Below, in pieces: positions 13,601 to 26,400 of a stretch of DNA of 64,000 nucleotides. This stretch comes from Thalassia testudinum. Taxonomy: Eukaryota; Streptophyta; Magnoliopsida; Alismatales; Hydrocharitaceae. The position numbers were made by a program, and so were the translations under genes. Location of the stretch: assembly GCA_037157565.1 (NCBI GenBank), contig JAZHRO010000024.1, positions 10,112,501 to 10,176,500 of the forward strand, given 5' to 3'. A model generated the notes under the pieces. The model saw nothing but the letters and a program-made list of their open reading frames with translations. It was not told where the DNA came from and did no database searches. Every line of letters begins with the position of its first letter. The first letter of the stretch is position 1.

Positions 13601-16600
13601 ATACTTCTTCTGCATCTGACACTACTATCCTGGTGACCTCTTCTACCTCTGCTAAAGCTGCCCTAACCACCTCTTCAGGTATATTGCCTACACTCTCTGT
13701 ACAAAGTGATGATTTATGTAACACATATTGGCTAGTGGACTCAGGAGCATTATGTCACTTGAGTCGAGATCGGCAATGCTTCTGTCGTCTCCTCTCTGTT
13801 CCTCCTGGACATACAGTACAGGTGGTCGACGGGAGGCATTCTCCCATCACTGGTCAAAGGGAGGTTACTGGCGTCCCCAGCATGAGATTGACTGATATCC
13901 TGCTTGTTCTTGATTTTTCGATCAGTTTACTTTTAGTTAGCAGAATTACCAATGAATTGAATTGCCAGGCTATATTTGATGTAGTTGCTTGTACTTTTTA
14001 GAATATCCTGATGGGGAGAACGATTAGTGGTGGTTGTAAAGAAGGGGAAGTCTATTGCCTCTTCTAATTTCCTTTTATTGCGGTAAGTTTTGGTGGAGTC
14101 ACCACTTCTGTTGAGTTTCATTTTCAGTGGCATCTCTATTTGGGTCATTTATCTCTGGGTAATCATCATGTTATACCACAGGGATCTCCTACTGTTGTCA
14201 TCGGTTATAATGCTTGTCAGCTTGAAAAGCGTCATTGGAGTACTTTTAGACTGAGGCATGTGATTTTAGATATATGGCATGTTGATGCCCATAGATCTAT
14301 GGTGGGGTTGTTATTGATAAGTGGCTTGGTGTTCTGCTGCTGTCATCGGCGCAAAGCACATGAGGAAGCAGGCCATGCTTGGCTGCCACTTTCCATCACT
14401 AGCTCGGGGGCTAAAACGACGACAGTGAGCTATGGATCATCTTTGCCTTCCAATCTTTGCTGCCACTTCACGTTTGCAGAGATCAAGGCCGCAACGAATA
14501 ATTTCGATGAGAAGTTTTTGCTTGGCGTTGGTGGTTTTGGGAAGGTCTACCGCGGCAGTATCGATGATGGGATGACCATGGTAGCGATCAAGCGTGCTAA
14601 CCCAATGTCCGAACAGGGCCTGCACGAGTTCCAGAATGAAATTGAGATGTTGTCCAAGCTCCACCACCGCCATCTTGTCTCTCTAATCGGTTACTGTGAA
14701 GAGAATGGCGAGATGATATTGGTGTATGACTACATGGCTCATGGCACGCTCCGCGAGCACCTCTACAAGTCCAAGAACCAGCCCTTGAGTTGGAAGCAGA
14801 GGCTTGAGATATGTATCGGGGCTGCTCGTGGCCTCCATTATCTGCACACCGGTGCCAAGTACACCATCATCCACCGTGATGTGAAGACAACCAACATCCT
14901 TTTGGATGACAATTTGGTCGCTAAGGTTTCTGATTTTGGTCTGTCCAAGACAGGCCCTTCACTGGACAATACACACGTCAGCACAGTCGTGAAGGGATGC
15001 CGACGAAATCTCCTGCAGTGTCGATCGGCATGTCGGCGAAATCGTCAGCATGCCGCCGAAATCGTCGGCATGTCGGCGAAATTCATCGGCATGCCGGCGG
15101 CACACCTGTAAATCGACAACATACTCATGTCGGCATGACCCCCTTCCAGAAATGGCCTTCCCGACGGCATGGCGGCGGCATTTAAATCAATGGGTGAGGA
15201 TTGTTTGGTGGGGAGGATTTTGCATTATTGCTATGGGAGACCGCTTGTATGGGACCTGCTGCGGTCTTCGCCTCGGGGTGCCTCCCATTTTGTTAGGGGG
15301 TTTTCAATGGTGGTGCCCATGGTTCACTCCGTGTTTTCATTGGTCCTTGGATCAAGCATGGCCTTCAAGTTTTGGATGGATGATTGGATGGGCCACGGGT
15401 TGTTGGCAACTCGGTACCTCAGGTTGGCAGCGTTGGCTAGTGACAGGGGAGTTACGGTGGCGGAAGTTTGGGATGGATGCTGGAGCCCCATCTTTAGGGG
15501 AAACCTGTCGGATCAGAGGATCTTTGAGTTGTAGGATCTCCTTTCAGGGCTTCCAACTGGAGGAGGGGGTAGATGGGTTTGGATGAGAGGAGGGTGATTT
15601 CTCTGTTTGAGATGCCTGCAGGAGGTTTGGGGGACCGGTGGCACCGGAGGACATTGACCTTGTCAGGGACTGTAGGCATGTGTGGGAGGCCTCCTGTCCC
15701 CTAAAGGTGAATATTTTCATCTGGCTTTTGAGGGGGCAACTGATGACGAAGATGTGGAGATCTAGGTGGGATCAAGCGACTGATAGATCTTGCCTACTTT
15801 GCTCGCAACGTGATGAAGACATTGACCACCTGTTCTTCACATTAGTGCAGGTGTGGGGACAGATTGGGGATAGGTGGTGGGCAATTGATTCTCTTAGCAG
15901 CTTCTGGACGTTATTCAAGTGCAGAAGCATGGGTGGAGGGACCAATTCATTCTGATCAAGGAAGGAGAAGGTGGTTCTTTGGTCTATTTGGTTAGGAAGA
16001 AATGTAGTGGTGTTTAGGGGGCAACGTCCTTATGTAGAAAATTTTGTAGCCTCTGCGTTGTCATTTATGTCGAGTTGGGGTACTTTAATTTAAGATGGCA
16101 TATGTACTCTTATCTTTCTTTTTATTAATATACATCTTTGGGTAGCTATCTAAAGGATAACCACCATTTCACCGTTTCAAAAAGAAATGAGGTGCATAAA
16201 CTGAAATGACATTCAAGATATCTTCTTTTAAGATTAATTTTATTAAAATAATTTGATTGCCCATCCTCTTAAACCTCAACCACGCTCTTCTTCAAATCCT
16301 TATGAATAATAATACCAACTCCATTCTACCTTTGTCTCTTCTTGAGTATCACAATTTGAAATATGTCCTCTCGATTTCCTTCACTTTTTCTCCTACCTAC
16401 TTAGTATTTTTTAGGCAAAAAATGTGAATCTTTCTTCTTATCATTGTATCCACAATCTTTATAAGCTTGCTGGTCAAAGTGTTAATATTCCAACTACCAA
16501 ATCTCAACTTCTTTTGTGGCATACTTCGATGGCGAAGTGGCGAAACTAGCTTCTTGCATGCATTCCTCATGCGAGAACCCTTACTCATTTTGGACTATAC

Positions 16601-17446
16601 ATCTGAGTAATGATGTAGCGGAACTAGCTTCTTTACTCGTATACGTTCTTCATGTGAGAATCCTTGCCCATTTTTCACTACACTTGGGCGTCGATGCAGT
16701 GTCGCAAGTAGGGAACACCCTAATGAAATTTGGGTGTTTACTTGAATTCATGTATAAAGATTCGATAAGTTTTATGCTGGTTGTCGACTACTTAATGCAA
16801 CCTACCTTTACTCGGCCTTGGGATCGACAATGAGTGGCATTTTTGTAAATATAATCAACATTATTTTGGCATGTGTAAATATGAAGATTATGATGGTAAT
16901 TATGTAATGAGATTTTTACATAGATGGCATTGTAAACTTTAAATATTATATGCATGCTATTCAGTCCTTAGTATGGCTTTTCTTGCCACTGGAAAAGTGA
17001 TGCCATTTTCCTAATTGCTACTATGATAATGAACACCATTAAATTTGACGGTTGTGGACCTAGAAGTAAGGAAAAATTATGCTTTTTAGCTTCATTTATT
17101 ATTGTTTCCTCTCTCCCACCCTTTTCCTCTTCCCACACCTCTTTAGACCTCATTGGATCTTGCTACACCTCATTGGACCTCATTAAACCTTGTGGAGGAG
17201 GTTGACCACGAGAGAGTGGAGGTCGAAGCAATGCTTGACGAGCATAGTGGGCGTGATAGTCTAACAACTCTAGGTCTCCCTGCTCGTCAATGAGGAGGTA
17301 GAGGTGTAGAGGATGATGAGGAAGAGGGTATGGAGGCCTAAGAAGAGGGAGCAGAGGTGGAAGGCCTCGCGCTTGGAGTCCTCGAGGAGGGTTTGCTTAA
17401 GGGCGGATGAGGTAGGAGAGGAGGAAGAGGAGAGGTCCTCAATAGG

Positions 17447-17484
<38 letters not shown>

Positions 17485-20400
17485 TGGTTTCTCTCATCTC
17501 CACCCCCACACACCACCATCTCTACCACCTCCTTGTAAATCCCTACAGAAGGGGATGAGATATGCGTGACGTAATAAAATGTGGAAATATAATAGTAATT
17601 TCACACAACATAAGCAATCATACAAGTATACCAAGATATTTAGGTGGAAACCCAAATCCGGGTAAAAACTACCACCTAACCCTCTCGAGTTAGGATTTTC
17701 CGATCGATCTAGTCGATCAAATCCACTAACGTACTACTTTAACGAGGGTAGTAAAACCTTAATTACAATTATACTACAAGTACGACGGTAGTGTTCCTCA
17801 ACCCTTCCTTTTCACAAGGTGGATTTTGGCTTATGAAGATGGAAATTTGCAATGCGAATGCCCAACACAATTACAAAGATAAATTATAACACAACCTATA
17901 GAGCCACAAAGTGAATGATTAAATCTAGCTACGATAGGTAAGGGAACTTCCCTTTGGTGGGAGTGCGTCGGCGTGACGATGCGGGTGCGTGAATTACGCT
18001 TTGGCACAACGCTCTCGTGATGTCGGCGGGAGAGCAGGTGCGCAACTGGATTGAAGCTCTTTAGATGTGGAACAAATGCTTGGAGAGCTAGAGCTTCTTC
18101 TAGATGATCTACTTTTTGACACGAGATGTGGAAATATGTTGCTCGGGTGGGTCTTGGCGTGTGTTTGCAAGACAAGGGTCCTCTATTTATAGAGGGCCTA
18201 GGAAGGCTTTGGAAGCCCTTAAAAAGCTTCTATAGCCGTTAGGGTTGAACTTAAGGCAAAACAGGCTGTAACCAGAATCATTTATGATTCTGACAGGGTC
18301 ATCAGACGTCTATTCCAGGTATCAGACGTCTGGAAAATTAGTTTAAGACGTCTGTGAACTAAGTCAAATGTTTGATTCTAGGCGGATTTTCTTCCTAACT
18401 TTGATCAGACCTAAATATGGTTCTAGTGTAAGGCCATTAGACGACGTACAGGACGTCTGGCACTAGGTCTAGACGTTTAGAAACCTATTGTACTGCGGGA
18501 ATGGATTTCCCAAGCTAGGTTAACGGCTAGAATATCTTACAAAGTGATTTTGGGTTAGTCGAGGCTCAACGGTCACATATTAGATGTCTGAGGTCCTCTA
18601 CAGACGTCTGTTAGAAGCCTAACTATTATTTTGTTATCCAACGTTTCACTAATTTGACGTCTGGCACAACCATTAGACGTCTTTTAAGACGTCTGGACTA
18701 AGGTTTGGTCGTCTGATTTCATCAGACAGAACCTACTAAGTCCAGCCTAAGTCATTGGACGTCTGAGTCAACAGTTAGACGTCTTAAAAGTCACTATCAG
18801 ACGTCTGATTTCCAGATTAGACGTTTGATCAAGCTATCTGATGCCTATCTTGTATTTTTAATTTCTCTATGAAAAGCCTAAGTATCCTAGGGTTGTGCAA
18901 GTGTACATAGGACTACTGTGAGGGTATTTTGAGGCTCTTTAACTTGCTACTTAGAAATAAAAGAGAAAAAAACAAAGAGATACAAAGTACAAGATAGAAA
19001 AAATATCTATTCTATTCTTCTGACTTCACGCTTTCGCTCCTCGCGAAAACTCATTTTTCGTCAAGCTCCTCTAATCTGCCATGGATGTGAGCTCGAACTC
19101 CGTCTCTACACTTGTCTTCATTTGCAATTAATCTTAAAACCTAAGACTCAAAAGTAAATGTTAAATGACACGTGTTTTGTTATCATCAAAATAAACAATC
19201 GTGGTGCTCTAGCACCAACACTCCTCACCTCCAATGCCCCCACTACCGCGACCACCCACCATTCACATCCCCTAAGACCCACCATCGTTGCCACCTCTCG
19301 CGGACACATCCACGACTAAGCTGGTGGTGCTGCAGCTCTTCTCTCCCAACTTGGAGTTGCTCCTCTCCCATTCCTTTCTTGAGCACCCATCACCCTCCCT
19401 TTGCAAAACCCATTCTTATTGTATATTTCTGCGCGCTCTTTGCTCGCAACGCCTTCTTTTGAGATCCCTTTGCTATCCTAATCTCGAGGGCTCCTCTTTC
19501 TACATTGACGAGTTGTGCCTACATGTGGCTTTCTGACTTTGTTGTCTCCCTCATGTTTGTGAGGGGACTTCCAATGAGAGGGAGAAAGGAGAAGATACTT
19601 CAAGAGGAAGAAGTCTAGGAAGATGGAGGAGAATTGAAAAAAAATAAGTTCAAGGATAACCGAATAACTTTTCCTTATTATTTAGTCCATTGCCGCTATC
19701 TTTAATGATGTGAACGGTGATGGCCAATGTGTAGGTGGCAATAAGTGGCAAGAAAAGCAATATTGAGAATCGAATGGCAAGTGCATAATATTTAAAGTTT
19801 ATGATGGCATCTATTAAAAATTCCTTATGTAATTTCATAAGTTTATGATGGCATTTATGTAAAAACCTCTTATTCTATTCCATCCCATTTCCATTACAGT
19901 GAAAACGGTGTGCCCTTAATGCAATAATAGTTAGATGCATCAATATGCTTAATCCATGGCAAAGTCGACAGTTATGACTGCTGGAAGCAATAAGGGACTA
20001 AATTGTAGTGCTATATTTCCTTGTCTGTGCCATGTTGGCACATAGAACCATGGATAATCATATCATACCAACCTTGTTATATCAACTTATAGTAGTTCTT
20101 TTTCTTAAACTTATGTCTTCAACTTAAGTGCTTATGCTGGTTAGCTTATATGGTTGATTTGAGTGCAATCATTTTGTTTAGAAAGTGGACTTGCATTTCC
20201 TCTTAACTTTGACATTATGCAGGCTATTATTACAGAGATCAATCATGCCATTGGAGCCGGTGGTGTGGCCAGCAAGGAATGTAAAGCAGTTATTGCACAA
20301 TATGGAGAGAAGATGTGGCAATTGTTGCTTGCAGATGTACGCAGGTTTATTTCGATCTGTAGTTCAACAAGTTTTCCTACTAATACTTCTACTTTTACAG

Positions 20401-23400
20401 GCACAACCACAAAAATTGTGCTCCCAGATTGGCCTCTGTGCCTTTGATGGAGTTCAAAGTGTCAGGTAAGTTGTCATTAAGTTTTTACTCCATTGCTTGG
20501 TTTGTTTATACCTTTGCTGATTTATGACTCTTGCTTGTCTCGACAGTCTTGGTATTGAGAGTGTAGTGAGGGACAGTGGGGAGAGATTGGTCGTTGGCAG
20601 TGATGGTATGTGCTCTTCTTGTGAAACGGCTGTTGCTTGGATGCAAAATCAACTTGGGAAGAACAAGACAGAAGAAAGTGTCATGAACCACCTCAATGAG
20701 GTGAAGAGCCGGGCAAGCCTTGTTTTTTAATTACTACACCCCTCCTCTTCCTCCCACAAGAACATAAAAGAAAAAACTCCCTCACTCTTTCTGCATGTCT
20801 CATAGTTCTTTAATATGTGTTTTAGCTGTGTGAACGGTTGCCTGGTCCAATGGGAGAATCCTCTATTGATTGTGGCAGCCTCTCCTCCATGCCTGCGGTT
20901 ACCTTCACCATTGGTGGAAAAGAATTTCCCCTTACCCCAGAACAGGTACGTGTTCTTTTCCTTTTGCAAGTGCTCTCTTTATACCAGCTACATCAGCAAA
21001 TTTTAGACTGCATAGGTACAATAAGTGGCCTTTTTTCTGTAAGCACATAATAGTAGCAAATATTTGAAAATTCCGTAATGCTTTTGTTAGAGTTCATGGA
21101 ATAAGCCACATGGCACCCAGCGATGAGTCACGTGTGGGGTTCATGTTGGGCGTGAATGCGTGCGTGATTAGGTTTAAGATTTGGTATGATTTATTTTCAA
21201 GTTTGTTTATTTAATTAGGATTTGGTGATTTAGTCAATTTAAGATTAGTTAATTTGATTTGATTGAGTTTGTTTTAGAAAAGAGAATTGGAATTTCTAGA
21301 TTTTAAATCCTAAATTTGTTGGGATTGTAACGAGGATTTCTAAACTCCTTTTATTTCTTGAGTCCAATAACATTTATTTTCTATTCTAGGAACTATTCTC
21401 TTCTCTTCCCTTCTCTCACGCCACTATCCTCGCTCTCTCTTCCTTCTCTCTCCTCGCAATTCACCTTCAAGGAGGAGAAGGGCTCTCCTACATGCCAAGC
21501 AACTTGTTAGCATACCATATTTGTATTTCCTTTCTAGTTCTTTTTCTTGTGTGCTCCTTAGGGGTAAAGGTGTACTTTACTCTTTTGGTCTCTCTTTATA
21601 CAAGAGAGACCTAGGGTTACAATAAAATTATCTCATTTCAACCAACTTGGTATTAGAGCGATGATCCTAGATCGGCGCTCCGATATCTCACCTTCACAAG
21701 TCTCCGTACCTTGTTCACTAAACCCTAATCTCCATTGGAGGTACCTGAAGAAGCCTCCATTGGAGGTTGGCAGCCTCTGCCGGTCGCCATTCGACCCCTC
21801 GCCGCCACCAACCAGCCTCATCAACCTCTGATGTCGATCGGGTTGCCTTGGAAGGCCTCGAACTGACCTCCATCGGCGTGCATTGCCTTGGTTCAGTGTT
21901 GCCAGCCACTGGCTGCGCCACTATGCGTTGCTACCTTTGCCTCTAGCCTCGTCGATCCCCTAGGGCTCACCTGCGGGCCTTAGGGCTTCGTCTAAAGCAG
22001 TCGCCCGCGTTGCCTAAGGTGCTGTGAGCACCGCTAGCACCGCCAGTGACACCTAGGGTGTCGCCAGCGTCGCCTAACGCCACCTTGACCTCACCAGCAT
22101 CACCTAGGGTGCCGCCAGCATCGCCAGCGCTACCTAAGGTGCCACCAACATCGCCCAGGGTGCTGCCAGCACCGCCAGCATCGCCCAGGGCACTACCAGC
22201 ATCGCTAGCGTCGCCCAGGGTGCCACCTAGGGGCCTCGTATGGTCTCCATCAGTGTCGGTGGGGCCTTCTCGGGTGGTCTCCCTGCATCCAGGATAGGCC
22301 AAAGCTTGTCCAACGCGAAGATGCCAGCCTAAATCTCTGGATTTCAGATCGGATTGATGACTTCTTGGATATAGAAGTTTGATTGCAGCTCCAAGATTGT
22401 AAAGATGGCTTTAGATGATTAGTCCGAGGTGAATTCGGGCACTCCTCTGGATACTGGGGTGTTGAAGAATCCATTTTTTGATTTTATCGTCAAGTTGGAT
22501 GAGACTAATTATCCACGGTGGTCTCAGACTTTCCTCATGACTGTCAAGGGTCATGGGAAGAGCTACATCCTTACAGATTCGGAGCCCAAGAGCAAGACTG
22601 TCGTTAATGCCACTTGGGATTGAGACAATGCCATGGTCTCTGCGTGGCTTATGCAGGTGGTTATTCCCCGTATAAGGGATGAGATCATGTATTACGACAT
22701 TGCAAAGAAGATGTGGGAGTCCTTGCGGAAGACTTATTCTCATGTCAAGAACTCTGCACGAGTTTTTCAGGTCTTCTATGACCTTTTCTATTTACGTCAG
22801 GAAGGATGTATTTTGCCACAATACTACTCTCTTTTGAAGGGAATGTTGGAGAGACATCACTCTTATCTGTCGGGATGTGCTTGTGAGTCTTGGAGGAATT
22901 TTCGGAGACAGTTGGTTGTCTCTCTTCTTGGCAGGTCTTGGACCTGAGTATACAGCTGCCAGAGATCATATTTGCATAGCTCCTGAGCTTCCTACCCTGG
23001 AGGAGACTTATAGTAGATTCAGCAAAGTTGCAGTTTGTACTGCCGCCCCAGACATAGGTACCCAGACGTCAGCATTGGCAGCGACTCCTGGACGTGGTAG
23101 GGGTACTCCTTGCACGTGGTCGTGGATGTGGACGCTCGTTTGGTACACGTACCAAGACACCATGCACTTTTTGTGGCAAAGTTGGTCATCCAGAGGCTAC
23201 ATGCTGGCAGAAGCACCGTAGGTCACCCATGGCCAATCACGTAGTTGAGGTTCTTGATGGAGTGCCTATCGGTCCTGATGTGAGTTCCTTGAGTATCGAA
23301 ATTGAGACTCTAAGACGGCAGATTGCGCAGTTGACACAGGTTTCATCCTCCTCTCAGACTTCTGACATTGTAGCCATGGCCTCATTAGAGATACCTGCGA

Positions 23401-26400
23401 CTGGTCTGTCGTCACTTTTGTCTTCTGGCGAGTTGATTGATTCCGGTGCATCCAATCACCTTTGTGGCAACCGTGGGTCCTCTCAGTTGGCACTTGTTAC
23501 ACCTGCCAGGACAGTATAGGTGGCTGATGGGAGACACTAGTCACTTGTTGGCAAGGGAGATGTCAGTATCTCCTACTTTGAGACTTGCAGATGTTTATTG
23601 TGTCTGATCTTCCCTTGAGTTTATTGTCTGTTAGCAGCATTGCTAAGGACCTTAATTGCTGGGCGATTTTTGATGTGTCTTCTTATGTCTTGCAGGACAA
23701 ATTCACTGGGAAGACGATTGGTGGAGGATGTGAGAAACATGTGGTGTATCGTCTGAGCCGTACTACTTTCGCTGCCTTCACTACCCAGGACTTTGCTTCT
23801 GCTGGATCTCCTCTCCAGTGGCACCATCGTTTTGGCCATCTACCCATTCATCGCTTCAGACGTGTTATACCGCATATTCCCTCCACTACTGCTCTACCCG
23901 TGATGCTTGTTAACTTCACAAGCACCATAGGGCTAGTTGTTCTAATTCTACTTCTGTCTCGTCTGTCGCTGTTTTTGATTTGGTTCATATGAATGTGTGG
24001 GGTTTCAGTCGTACTCTTGATCAATTTGGGAACAAGTATTACCTTGTTTTAGTTGATTTTTCATGTATGACTTGGATGTTTCTCTTGAAAAATAAGTCTG
24101 ATGTGAGATAAATTATTGAGAACTTTGTCAAAGAAATAAAAACTCAGCATGCTTGTTTGGTGAAGTGCTTTCGCTCGGATAATGCCTTGGAGTTTTGTAC
24201 TTTACGTTTGCACAATTTCTTTTCTAGTTGTGGCATTATCCATGAGACATGTCCTCATACCTCTAAGCAAAATGGTGTTGCTGAGAGGAAGCATCGTCAT
24301 ATTCTTGATGTTGCTCACACCTTGTTGATTAACCACTCAGTCCCTTCTCTTTATTGGGGTGATGCTATTTTGACTGCTTGTTTTTTGATTAACCAGATGC
24401 CTAATGTTGCGTTACATGAACGGATTCCTATTCAGGTCATCTATCCTGATCGTCCCCTGTTTCACGTCATCCCTCGTACGTTTGGTTGTGTTGCCTTCGT
24501 TCATTTGTTGGGACCAGGTCAGGATAAATTAGCACCGAGAGCAGTTAAGTATGTTTTTCTTGGGTATACCCGAACACAAAAGGGGTATTGCTGTTTTGAT
24601 CCGTTGACTTCTCGACACTATTTCAGCGGATGTTACCTTTTATGAGGATGTACTTTTTTTTTCTGTGATGGCTGCTGAGATGCCTCTCGAGGGTGATATG
24701 GCACCTATGTCATATTCTCCCATTCAGTTTGGGCTTTCCTGAGATTTCTATCCCTACCACACCACCACCACCTGCTACGCATCCCTTTCCACGCTTGACA
24801 AGGTAGATACTAATGTATGCTTGCCATGTGATGCTCATAGGGACAGGATAGGTGATGTGTCAGGTGATGATATTGACCTTCCGATAGCTATTCGGAAGCG
24901 GTCACAGATTTGCACTACTTATCCCACGGCGGGGGCACTTGCTACTATACTCTTGCTCTTGGATTTGCTGGATTCACTCAGGCATTAACTACTACACAGA
25001 TTCCAGCTACACACCATGAGACCTTGCTTGATCCAAAATGGCTGGCAGCCATGGAGGATGAGATGGAGGCTCTTCGCAGCCGTGGGACTTGGGAGCTTAC
25101 TTCCCTTCCTAATGGTCTTACAATCGTTGGCTGTCGGTGGATATTTATTGTGAAGTTCAATCCTGATGGTGGTATTGCTAGGTACAAAGCTCGTCTTATG
25201 GCAAAGGGGTTCACCTAAACCTATGGGGTGGGCTTTTTCGATACCTTCTCTCCAGTTGCTAGACTTCCCACAGTCCAGGTGTTGGTTGCAATGGCAGTTT
25301 AATTAGATTGGCCCTTGCACCAATTAGATGTGAAGAATGTCTTCTTTCATGGTGATCTCTAAGAGGAAGTCTATATGCAGTAGCCGCCTGGATTTGAGAG
25401 ATAGGGGGAGTGTGTATGTCGATTATGGAAGATTATATATAGCCTTAAACAGAGTCCCCGAGCCTAGTTTTAGAGATTGTCAGGTTGTATAGGCAGTTGG
25501 ATTCAGGAAATCGACAACTAACTTTTCCCTCTTTGTCAGGACTAGATGAGGTACTGTGGTACTTTTGGTTTATGTTGATTTGATAATCACAGGGGACGAT
25601 ATGAAGGGTATTGCTAAGGTTAAGCACATCCTAGCAGAGTAGTTTGTCATGGACCTTGGGGCCTCACGGTATTTCCTTGGTATTGAGGTTGTTCGCAGCA
25701 AGAAAGGTGTGGTCTTATCTTAGCGAAAGTATGTTCTAGATATTTTGCAAGAGGTTGGTATGCTTGGAGCCAAGGAGATCAATATTCTTATGGACCCCAA
25801 GATGTCAATCTATGATGAGGATGCACATGTGGTGGACAACAAAAGGTACAGACAGCTTGTTGGCAAGCTGTTGTACCTTACTACCACGAGATTGGATATC
25901 TCCTTTGCTGTTGGGAGACTGAGTCAGTGCATGGCAAAGTCGACACAGCAGCATTGGGATGCAGCATTGATGGTACTTAGATATATCAAGAGGGCTCCTG
26001 GGAAGGGTCTTTTATTCTCCATGGGATCCTTTATGACGTTGGTTGGATACTCGGATGTAGACTATGCCGGATGTCATGTGGATCGTAAATCCACTACTAG
26101 GTTCTGCACCTTTTTAGCAGGAAATTTGATCACCTAGATGAGCAAGAAATAAGGCAAAGTTGTGAGGTCCAATACTGAGTTTAAGTACAGAGTTATGGCT
26201 CAGACAACTGCAGAGATAATGTGCATCAGATCTTTGCTTATTGACCTACAGGTGCAGTTTTCTAACCCTATGGAAATGCGATGTGATAATAGAGCAGTCA
26301 CCTTCATTACCAACAACCGGCATTTTACGAGAGAACAAAGCATGTTTAGGTTGATTGTCACTATATCAAGGACATTATTCATAAGGGGTTGCTCTATACC

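Larger units (their letters stand above)
12367..15192 (+). mobile_element. hAT-like composite element carrying Copia and receptor-kinase fragments
   Basis: A 2.8 kb insertion in the LINE, flanked by an exact 8-bp duplication GGTGAGGA, as in the hAT superfamily. The ends are CAAGGTTCGAAATG and, reverse-complemented, CATTGATTTAAATG, an imperfect inverted repeat (9 of 14). Subterminal regions are full of short motifs like GGCATGCCGACGAAAT in both orientations. There is no transposase, so it is non-autonomous. Inside are a Copia gag-protease-pre-integrase piece (about 13100-14300), directly followed by a receptor-kinase piece (about 14305-14993). A block at 12880-13037 resembles the right end 14995-15192. 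The class call rests on duplication length and end bases; a 9-bp Mutator duplication with one mismatch is the alternative. Confidence 0.75.
10760..16195 (+). mobile_element. L1-type LINE, 5'-truncated, split by a hAT-like insertion
   Basis: The left part (about 10760-12366) encodes the linker [15 protein letters not shown], then RT blocks [57 protein letters not shown], then LPYLGLPL. The right part (15193 to about 16130) encodes [27 protein letters not shown] and a zinc-binding RT tail ([31 protein letters not shown]). Several stops and frameshifts are present, and the usual FADD-type box is degenerate (NMQMTLLFI). Removing the insertion and one 8-bp duplication rejoins the frame at LLGGED. 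The endonuclease half is missing. It lies in the giant intron, sense to the host gene. Confidence 0.85.
16909..19869. mobile_element. Mutator-like element with long terminal inverted repeats
   Basis: The left end GAGATTTTTACATAGATGGCAT and the reverse complement of the right end GAGGTTTTTACATAAATGCC match. The similarity continues inward for about 200 bp, including ACTTTAAATATTAT, GCTTTTCTTGCCACT and a CTCTCC-rich zone. The flanking 9-mers TTATGTAAT (16900-16908) and TTATTCTAT (19870-19878) agree at 6 of 9, compatible with an old 9-bp duplication. No transposase frame is visible. The middle (about 17570-19198) is a different repeat, probably a later insertion. Confidence 0.65.

Noticed and set aside
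18298..18835. CRISPR-like spaced repeats (CAGACGTCTG)
   Set aside because: The repeat is only 8-10 bp and palindromic, spacing is irregular, there is no cas gene, and the DNA is plant nuclear.
21086..21504. A possible extra LTR starting TGTTAGAGTTCATGG
   Set aside because: No second copy, target duplication or clear right end was found.
22046..22302. Pro/Ser/Ala-rich frame and its Gly/Asp-rich antisense
   Set aside because: Both are translations of the minisatellite in the Copia leader.
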